Source: JAJZJT01 sp964610905
Lineage (GTDB): Bacteria > Actinomycetota > Acidimicrobiia > Acidimicrobiales > RAAP-2
Assembly: GCA_964610905.1 (NCBI GenBank)
Contig: CAZSYT010000130.1
Coordinates: forward strand, 1-5,944
Direction: 5' to 3'
DNA: 5,944 nt
This document shows, one piece after another, positions 1 to 4,434 of this stretch. The notes beneath the pieces were generated by a model. The model did not search any database. It had not been told where the DNA came from and saw only the letters and a list, made by a program, of their open reading frames with translations. The translations under genes were made by a program, and so were the position numbers. How positions within the stretch are numbered: the first letter of the stretch is position 1; each line of letters starts with the position of its first letter.

Positions 1-59
1 GCATCGAGGCGCGGCACGACGTAGTCACGACACGTGTCCTTCTCCAGCGGCCCCGACAT
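1..59 (-). CDS. N-terminal fragment of a protein resembling a type I restriction R subunit (partial)
   Basis: Reading leftward from an ATG at 59-57, an open frame encodes 19 residues (MSGPLEKDTCRDYVVPRLD) and leaves the window without a stop. The pattern L-E-x-D-T-C-R-x-Y-V-V-P-x-L is like the extreme N-terminus of type I restriction endonuclease R subunits (HsdR, EcoEI-like), which usually continue into an A-G-W segment and then a nuclease and DEAD-box motor. That match is from memory of the family, and none of the catalytic domains lie in the window. An in-frame GTG at 68-66 is an alternative start; the purine-rich AGAAG at 77-73 lies 4 bases before it and 13 before the ATG, so neither spacing is ideal. 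The gene lies about 60 bases downstream of the helix-turn-helix gene on the same strand and may share its transcript. If the reading is right, the protein would be the ATP-dependent restriction subunit acting with HsdM and HsdS encoded outside the window. Confidence 0.42.
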   Translation of the reverse strand, partial: MSGPLEKDTCRDYVVPRLD

Positions 60-121
60 CGCGCTCACGCTACTTCTGCAGGTCCAGGCGTCGCCGAAGA
101 GCGGGGCGTCGACACGACCGT

Positions 122-472
122 CTACTCGATACCCGGCCCGACGGTGCCGTGAGAGTCGCTAGCCCGGTTCGCGCGCGGAAGCCGCTCGGGCGGTTGCCGG
201 TAGCGGCGGTAGAGCGTCTGCCACGGGATGCCGACCAGCGGAGCGATCTCGCGCCAAGGATGGCGATGGGGTCGGGCCCACACCGCCGACCACACGGCTT
301 GGTGGAGGGCCAGCTCGGCTTGGCGCCGGGCGGCGGCGAGCGCCTGCAGGCGCTCGGGCACGTCGCTGGCCGCCTGGGCGGCCAGGCCCCACCGGACCAT
401 GGCATTGGTGGCCTCGCCCGCCTGCTCGGCCAGCACTGCCGTGTCCCGCTCCGTCACGAACTGGCTGTTCAC
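122..472 (-). CDS. Small helix-turn-helix DNA-binding protein
   Basis: This is a 116-residue protein starting at GTG (472-470) and ending at TAG (124-122). An in-frame TGA a few codons upstream excludes a longer form. Residues 8-68 are mostly helix-forming and rich in Ala, Gln and Arg. Residues 72-92 (HPWREIAPLVGIPWQTLYRRY) form a clear helix-turn-helix, with the W-R-E-I-A first helix, the G turn, and W-Q-T-L-Y-R-R-Y as recognition helix, as in sigma-region-4-like or small transposon-associated regulators. The tail after residue 93 looks disordered. The only Shine-Dalgarno-like sequence, GGGAG, lies 13 bases upstream, so initiation may be weak. The gene is divergent from the transfer operon and shares its 142-base upstream region, so it may regulate itself and the operon; this is inference. 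No membrane segment or enzymatic motif is seen. The specific family is not recognised. Confidence 0.75.
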   Translation of the reverse strand: MNSQFVTERDTAVLAEQAGEATNAMVRWGLAAQAASDVPERLQALAAARRQAELALHQAVWSAVWARPHRHPWREIAPLVGIPWQTLYRRYRQPPERLPRANRASDSHGTVGPGIE

Positions 473-485
473 GGGCCTGAGCGTA

Positions 486-490
486 CTCCC
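486..490 (-). promoter_or_regulatory. Weak ribosome-binding site candidate of the helix-turn-helix gene
   Basis: On the minus strand GGGAG precedes the GTG start at 472 by 13 bases, longer than the usual 5-10. No better site is present, and the GTG is the only plausible start before the upstream in-frame stop. Translation may be inefficient, or may use a short-leader message. Confidence 0.25.
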
Positions 491-491
491 G

Positions 492-511
492 TTGTCTCAC
501 ATCCGCGACAA
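492..511. promoter_or_regulatory. Possible operator: inverted repeat TTGTC-N10-GACAA
   Basis: TTGTC at 492-496 and GACAA at 507-511 are perfect inverted arms separated by ten bases. The site sits in the relatively AT-rich middle of the divergent intergenic region, about 20 bases upstream of the helix-turn-helix gene start and about 100 upstream of the operon start. A dimeric regulator such as the product of the leftward gene could bind here. Five-base arms can occur by chance, so this is only a candidate. Confidence 0.22.
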
Positions 512-550
512 ATCGGCGAAATCCGGGCTTGCACCCCGTGTTCTTAAGGC

Positions 551-569
551 GGACGGTGCTCCACCGGCC
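551..569 (+). other. Small hairpin in the presumed 5' leader of the transfer operon
   Basis: GGACGGTG (551-558), a CTC loop (559-561) and CACCGGCC (562-569) can pair as an eight-step stem with one A/G mismatch. It ends 45 bases before the GTG start of the coupling ATPase. No T-run follows, so it does not look like an intrinsic terminator. It may be a leader structure, or chance pairing in GC-rich DNA. Confidence 0.2.
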
Positions 570-598
570 AACCAGCCCCCGTCTCGACCCACCCGGGC

Positions 599-605
599 GA
601 AAGGA
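599..605 (+). promoter_or_regulatory. Ribosome-binding site of the coupling ATPase gene
   Basis: GAAAGGA lies nine bases before the GTG at 615. It is the best Shine-Dalgarno match in the upstream region and fixes the start there, although the frame stays open much further left through DNA that belongs to the minus-strand gene. Confidence 0.7.
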
Positions 606-614
606 CTCCTGGAC

Positions 615-3158
615 GTGACCCCTCCACCGGAAGCTCCCCATCTCCTTGACACGTCGCTGCCGCCCTCGCCGAGCTTGCACGGTCCGCTGGCGCGGTTCTT
701 CTTGCATCCGCAGGTTGCGCTGCACGACCTTGGACACCTGCTGGCCCACGCAGGCTGGTTCGTCCTCGGCCGCCTCGGCCCACCCGTCGCAGCCCTCTTC
801 GCCGCTGCCATCATCGGCCAGGTGCTGCTCGCCCGGTGGCGGGCACGGCACGTCGCGGCGGGCGTCGTGCGCCTGGAGCTCCGCCCGCCCCCGGTCGTCG
901 ACCCGGGGAGCGCAGAGGTCTTCTGGACCAACCTCCACGCCCTGCTGCGCCCGTGCTGGCGGGCCGTCCTCTACGGTCGCCACCAAGTCGCCTTCGAGAT
1001 CCGGGCAATCGGCGAGCGGTCCCGCTTCACCATCTCGGCACCTCAACCGATGGCCGACCATGTGCGTCGGGCGATCACGGCTGCGTGGCCCGGGGCGAGC
1101 GTCCTGGCCTCCGAGCTGACCCCAACGGATCGAGGGCACCGAGCGTCCGCTGGCTACGGGCTCCGCCTGGCTCGCGCCCAGTGGCTGCCGATCGCCACCG
1201 ACCACCCACTCGATCCGCTTCGCTCCGTGCTCGGCGCCGCCGCCGAGCTCCACGAGGACGACGAAGTCGTCGTGCAGGTCGTGGCCCGGCCCGCATCCCG
1301 GCGTCGCGATGCCAACGCCCAACGGGCCGTGCTCGGCTTGCAGGGGATCGCAGCGCCGAGGCCCGCTCTCCGCCTGGTTGGGCCGATCGTGCACGGGATC
1401 CTCGACTTCATCACCCCTGGCGGCTCCATGCCGGCACGCACCGGGCCACGCCGGAGCGACCGGCCCCACCCGGACCTGCGCGCCGCTCGCCAGAAGGTCC
1501 AGCGCCCCTGTTTCGAGGCCGCCATCCGGGTCGTCGTCTCGTCAGGTGTCACCGGGCACCGCGCCAAGCGACACCTGCGCGGCCGTGCACGGGCGATCTG
1601 CGCCGCGTTCGCCGAGTACGCGGCGGAGAACACCCTTATCGCTCGCCGCCTTCGACACCCCGACAGAGCGATCGGGTCAGCCCGGCTCCAAGGAGGCGAC
1701 CTGTACTCCGCCCCGGAGGTCGCCGCGCTGGCCCACCTGCCGCTCGACCGCGACGTCCCCGGCGTGTCCCGTGCCGGGGCCCGCAGCGTCGCGCCCCCGC
1801 CCGAGATCCACCGCGAGGGCAAGATCCTCGGCGACGCCGAGACCGGATCTCGCCGACCGGTGGCCCTCGCGCCGGCCGACGCCTGTCACCACCTGCACCT
1901 GCTGGGCGCGACCGGTTCGGGCAAGTCGACCCTGCTGCTCAACCTCGTCCTGGGCGACATCGCCAGCGGGAGGGGCACGGTGGTCATCGACCCCAAGGGC
2001 GCCCTCGTCGAGGACGTCCTCGACCGCCTCCCCGAGCATGCGAGCGACCGCACGGTCGTCATCGACGCCGAGGACCCCGAGCCGCCCACGCTCAACGTGC
2101 TCGCCGGCACCGACGTCCACCTCGTGGTCGACCAGGTGGTCGGGATCATGCACCGCCTCTTCGAGTCGGCCTGGGGACCACGCACCGACGACATCCTGCG
2201 CGCCGCGTGCCTGACCCTGCGCCAGCATCCCGGCGCCAACCTGTCCCAGGTCCCCAAGCTCCTCGGCGACCCGCTCTACCGAGCGCCGCTCGTGGTCGCG
2301 GTGAAGGACCCGGTGCTCCGAGGCTTCTGGCGCTGGTACGACGGGCTGTCGGAGGGGGCACGCTCGGCCGTGATCGGCCCGGTGACCAACAAGCTGCGGG
2401 CCTTCCTGCTCCGACCGTTTGTGCGGGCCGTGGTGGGTACGGGCACGTCCAGCTTCTCGCTTGACAAGGTCCTCGACGGTGGGGTCCTCTTGTGCCGGCT
2501 GCCCAAGGGTGTCCTCGGCGATGAGTCGACCCGGCTCCTCGGGTCCCTCCTCGTCGCCCAGGTCTGGCAGTCCGTCAGCTCCCGGGCACGCGGCGGGCGG
2601 TGGGGACGCGTGTGCGGTCTCTACCTCGACGAGTGCCAGAACTTCCTCGCGCTCCCCGGCAGCCTGGACGACGTCCTGGCCGAGGCGCGGGCCTACGGGC
2701 TCGGGCTCGTCCTGGCCCACCAGCACCTCACCCAGCTCCCCGCCGACCTGGCCGACGCCGTGTCGGCCAATGCCCGCTCGAAGATCATCCTCTCGTGCTC
2801 GCCCGAGGACGCCCGCCGCCTGGAGCGCGCCGTGGCGCCGGACCTCACCGCTCACGACCTCTCGCATCTCGGCGCCTACCAGGCCGCCGCTCGCCTGGTG
2901 GTCGACGGCGAGGAGAGCGCCGCCTTCACGCTGCGCACCCGTCCCGCGCCAGCGGCCGTCCCGGGCAAGGCGGCGCTGGTCCGGGAGCGCTCCCGCAAGA
3001 CCTTCGGCCTGTCGGATCAGGAACGACGAGCCCTGCAGCTCCGCGCCGAGGGCGGGTGGGGCGGACGATCAGCGGCCGGTACCCCGGACGCTGGCCCGGA
3101 CGGCTTCAAGTTGCCGGGGCTCTCCCTTGTCGAACCCGCCGGTGACGACGCCGCATGA
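615..3158 (+). CDS. VirD4/TraG-like conjugative DNA-transfer ATPase (type IV coupling protein)
   Basis: This is an 847-residue protein starting at GTG 615. Residues 28-45 resemble an amphipathic leader (RFFLHPQVALHDLGHLL), and about 54-73 form one hydrophobic membrane segment. Residues 78-180 form an alpha/beta domain with a W-T-N-L-H-A-L-L-R-P stretch and an A-W-P-G-A pattern, reminiscent of the N-terminal domains of HerA/VirB4-type ATPases. The motor follows: Walker A GATGSGKST at 431-439 (Lys437), the D-P-K-G motif typical of coupling proteins at 459-462, a segment around W574 to N592-K593 typical of TraG/TraD families, Walker B LYLDEC at 669-674 (Asp672, Glu673), and the AHQHLTQL motif at 701-708. 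The C-terminus from about 780 is Gly/Ala/Pro-rich and probably flexible. Coupling proteins bind the DNA-processing complex and use ATP to drive DNA through the membrane. The stop overlaps the next start as ATGA, so the next gene is translationally coupled. No other secretion-channel gene is present here. The motor assignment is firm; the transfer role is by family. Confidence 0.9.
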   Translation: MTPPPEAPHLLDTSLPPSPSLHGPLARFFLHPQVALHDLGHLLAHAGWFVLGRLGPPVAALFAAAIIGQVLLARWRARHVAAGVVRLELRPPPVVDPGSAEVFWTNLHALLRPCWRAVLYGRHQVAFEIRAIGERSRFTISAPQPMADHVRRAITAAWPGASVLASELTPTDRGHRASAGYGLRLARAQWLPIATDHPLDPLRSVLGAAAELHEDDEVVVQVVARPASRRRDANAQRAVLGLQGIAAPRPALRLVGPIVHGILDFITPGGSMPARTGPRRSDRPHPDLRAARQKVQRPCFEAAIRVVVSSGVTGHRAKRHLRGRARAICAAFAEYAAENTLIARRLRHPDRAIGSARLQGGDLYSAPEVAALAHLPLDRDVPGVSRAGARSVAPPPEIHREGKILGDAETGSRRPVALAPADACHHLHLLGATGSGKSTLLLNLVLGDIASGRGTVVIDPKGALVEDVLDRLPEHASDRTVVIDAEDPEPPTLNVLAGTDVHLVVDQVVGIMHRLFESAWGPRTDDILRAACLTLRQHPGANLSQVPKLLGDPLYRAPLVVAVKDPVLRGFWRWYDGLSEGARSAVIGPVTNKLRAFLLRPFVRAVVGTGTSSFSLDKVLDGGVLLCRLPKGVLGDESTRLLGSLLVAQVWQSVSSRARGGRWGRVCGLYLDECQNFLALPGSLDDVLAEARAYGLGLVLAHQHLTQLPADLADAVSANARSKIILSCSPEDARRLERAVAPDLTAHDLSHLGAYQAAARLVVDGEESAAFTLRTRPAPAAVPGKAALVRERSRKTFGLSDQERRALQLRAEGGWGGRSAAGTPDAGPDGFKLPGLSLVEPAGDDAA

Positions 3159-4048
3159 CCCGGACGATGACTCCTCCGACTTCGCATGCATCTCCTTCAT
3201 CTCTTTCCCTTTCCGACCCCGGCCGGGCGCGTGTGCGCCTCTCCGACGACCTCGTCACCGCGGCCGCTCGCCACCTGACCGACCGGGATCGCTCCATCTG
3301 CGCGCTCCTGGCCGAGCACCGGGTGCTGACGACCGCGCAGCTCGCGACCGTCGCCTTCGACAGCCCGATCTCCGCTCGCCATCGCTTGGCCACGCTCTAC
3401 CGCCTCCGAGTGCTCGACCGGTTCCGGCCGTTCCGCCGCGTCGGCACCGCGCCGAACCACTGGGTGCTCGACGCCATCGGCGCCATGGTTGTCGCCGCCG
3501 AGCGCGGGGTGGAGATCGAGGAGCTGCACTGGCGCCGCGACCGGGCGCTCGGGCTCGCCGGCAGCAGCCAGCTCGCCCACCGGGTCGGGGTCAACGGCTT
3601 CTTCTGCGCCCTGCTCGGTGCGGCAAGAGGGCGCCCCGGCGTCGACCTGCGGGTCTGGTGGCCGGAGCGACGCTGCCTGGCGACCTGGGGCGAGGTCGTG
3701 CGTCCTGACGGCTACGGCGTCTGGCAGGACGCCGGGGTGGAGGTCGCTTTCTTCCTCGAGTACGACCGGGGAACCGAGACCCACTCCCGCCTCGTCGCCA
3801 AGCTCGAGGGCTACGCGACCCTCGCCGCTGCCGCCCGGGACCCGTTCTGGGTGCTGTTCTGCTTCACCGGCACCAAGCGTGAGGCCGCCGCTCGGAAGGC
3901 GCTCGCCGGCGCGCCCGTCCCGGTCGCCACCGCGTGCGAGGGAGCGCCGCCCTGCGACGCCGTGTGGCTTCCCACCGACGCGGCCGGCGGCCGACGCCAC
4001 CTGGCCGCGCTGGGGACGGGTCCGATGCGGCGCGCTGCGGGCCGGTGA
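3155..4048 (+). CDS. Replication-relaxation (Replic_Relax) family protein
   Basis: This is a 297-residue protein whose ATG overlaps the upstream stop (ATGA, 3155-3158); an in-frame ATG at 3167 is possible. Residues 41-95 form a winged helix with the family's hallmark L-T-x-R-D-x-x-I-x-x-L-L-x-E-H-R-V-L-T-T-x-Q-L pattern, followed by a recognition-helix region (ARHRLATLYRLRVLDRF). The C-terminal half carries R-P-D-G-Y-G around Pro184-Asp185, FFLEYDRGTE with Glu202 and Asp204, and KLEGY with Lys216. Family knowledge: such proteins occur on actinobacterial and Firmicute plasmids and integrated elements and are annotated as involved in plasmid relaxation or replication, with little biochemistry. 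Inference: the PD / E-x-D / K order resembles a PD-(D/E)XK nuclease core, so it could nick or cut DNA. Its place between the coupling ATPase and the recombinase fits a role in loading or processing element DNA. No His-hydrophobe-His relaxase motif is seen. The family call is strong; the enzymatic role is not established. Confidence 0.85.
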   Translation: MTRTMTPPTSHASPSSLSLSDPGRARVRLSDDLVTAAARHLTDRDRSICALLAEHRVLTTAQLATVAFDSPISARHRLATLYRLRVLDRFRPFRRVGTAPNHWVLDAIGAMVVAAERGVEIEELHWRRDRALGLAGSSQLAHRVGVNGFFCALLGAARGRPGVDLRVWWPERRCLATWGEVVRPDGYGVWQDAGVEVAFFLEYDRGTETHSRLVAKLEGYATLAAAARDPFWVLFCFTGTKREAAARKALAGAPVPVATACEGAPPCDAVWLPTDAAGGRRHLAALGTGPMRRAAGR

Positions 4049-4434
4049 CGGCCGCCCGGCGGCCACCCCACCGACGCGGCGCTCCGGAGCGCGACGTCCC
4101 CTCGGCCGGCACGCCCTGCCGCTCAGCCGCCACCGGGCGCCCGACGTCGGCCCACGGCGGCCTGTCGTCGGCGACGGGCGACCGCCGCCCCCAAGGGCAG
4201 ACTCCCGCACATCCGGGTCTGGCCGTCGTCCTCCCGCCGGCACCCCCTCGCCTCACGCCGGACGCCGCGGCCGCCCTGCTCCGCCTGCTCCTCCGGGCCG
4301 CCGAACCGGCGCGGGCTCCTCTCGAAGCGGAGCGACTGCCCTCCGACGACGCCGGCACCGCCACCAGGATCCGTGGAGGTAGAACCTCGGGGGACCGCGA
4401 CGACCGGCCGGATGAGACGAGGAGAGCAGCGTGA
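4045..4434 (+). CDS. Small coupled hypothetical protein, 129 residues
   Basis: An open frame begins at GTG 4045, overlapping the Replic_Relax stop as GTGA, and ends at TGA 4432-4434, overlapping the recombinase GTG in the same way. It fills the whole gap between the two genes exactly, which is the main reason to believe it is real. No strong ribosome-binding site precedes it, so translation would depend on reinitiation after the upstream gene. Residues 1-57 are rich in Arg, Pro, Gly and Ser and look disordered. Residues 59-68 are Pro-rich. Residues 71-87 (TPDAAAALLRLLLRAAE) form a convincing amphipathic helix, and the last 30 residues are charged. No known family, catalytic motif, membrane span or signal peptide was recognised. 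It could be an accessory or adaptor of the recombinase, for example a directionality factor, but nothing in the sequence shows this. Alternatively only the C-terminal helical part is functional, or the frame is non-coding spacer. Confidence 0.55.
   Translation: MTAARRPPHRRGAPERDVPSAGTPCRSAATGRPTSAHGGLSSATGDRRPQGQTPAHPGLAVVLPPAPPRLTPDAAAALLRLLLRAAEPARAPLEAERLPSDDAGTATRIRGGRTSGDRDDRPDETRRAA
4419..4424 (+). promoter_or_regulatory. Ribosome-binding site of the serine recombinase gene
   Basis: GAGGAG is six bases before the GTG at 4431. It is a near-ideal Shine-Dalgarno sequence and sets the recombinase start, so this gene can be translated independently as well as by coupling from the preceding small gene. 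Confidence 0.75.

Noticed and set aside
70..405. Minus-strand frame of 111 residues overlapping the helix-turn-helix gene
   Set aside because: It has an Arg/Pro/Ser-rich composition without structure and lies in a different frame from the clear helix-turn-helix protein.
529..552. Promoter candidate with TTGCAC as a -35 element
   Set aside because: No acceptable -10 hexamer lies 16-18 bases downstream; the TTAAGG nearby is too close.
228..614. N-terminal extension of the coupling ATPase frame back to 228
   Set aside because: The open frame overlaps the minus-strand helix-turn-helix gene, its residues look like a shadow translation, and a well-spaced GAAAGGA before the GTG at 615 marks the true start.
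159..1469. Long minus-strand frame of 436 residues
   Set aside because: It lies opposite the coupling ATPase gene, has low-complexity Gly/Arg/Pro-rich composition and no recognisable domain. Long shadow frames are expected in DNA this GC-rich.
836..2464. Plus-strand frame of 542 residues overlapping the ATPase in another frame
   Set aside because: It is extremely Arg/Pro/Ala-rich with no motif, while the overlapping frame holds clear Walker motifs. It is a shadow.
3934..4044. Earlier start for the small 129-residue gene at 3934
   Set aside because: It would overlap the Replic_Relax coding sequence by over 100 bases with shadow-like Arg-rich residues. The GTG at 4045 gives the same 4-base overlap architecture as the neighbours.
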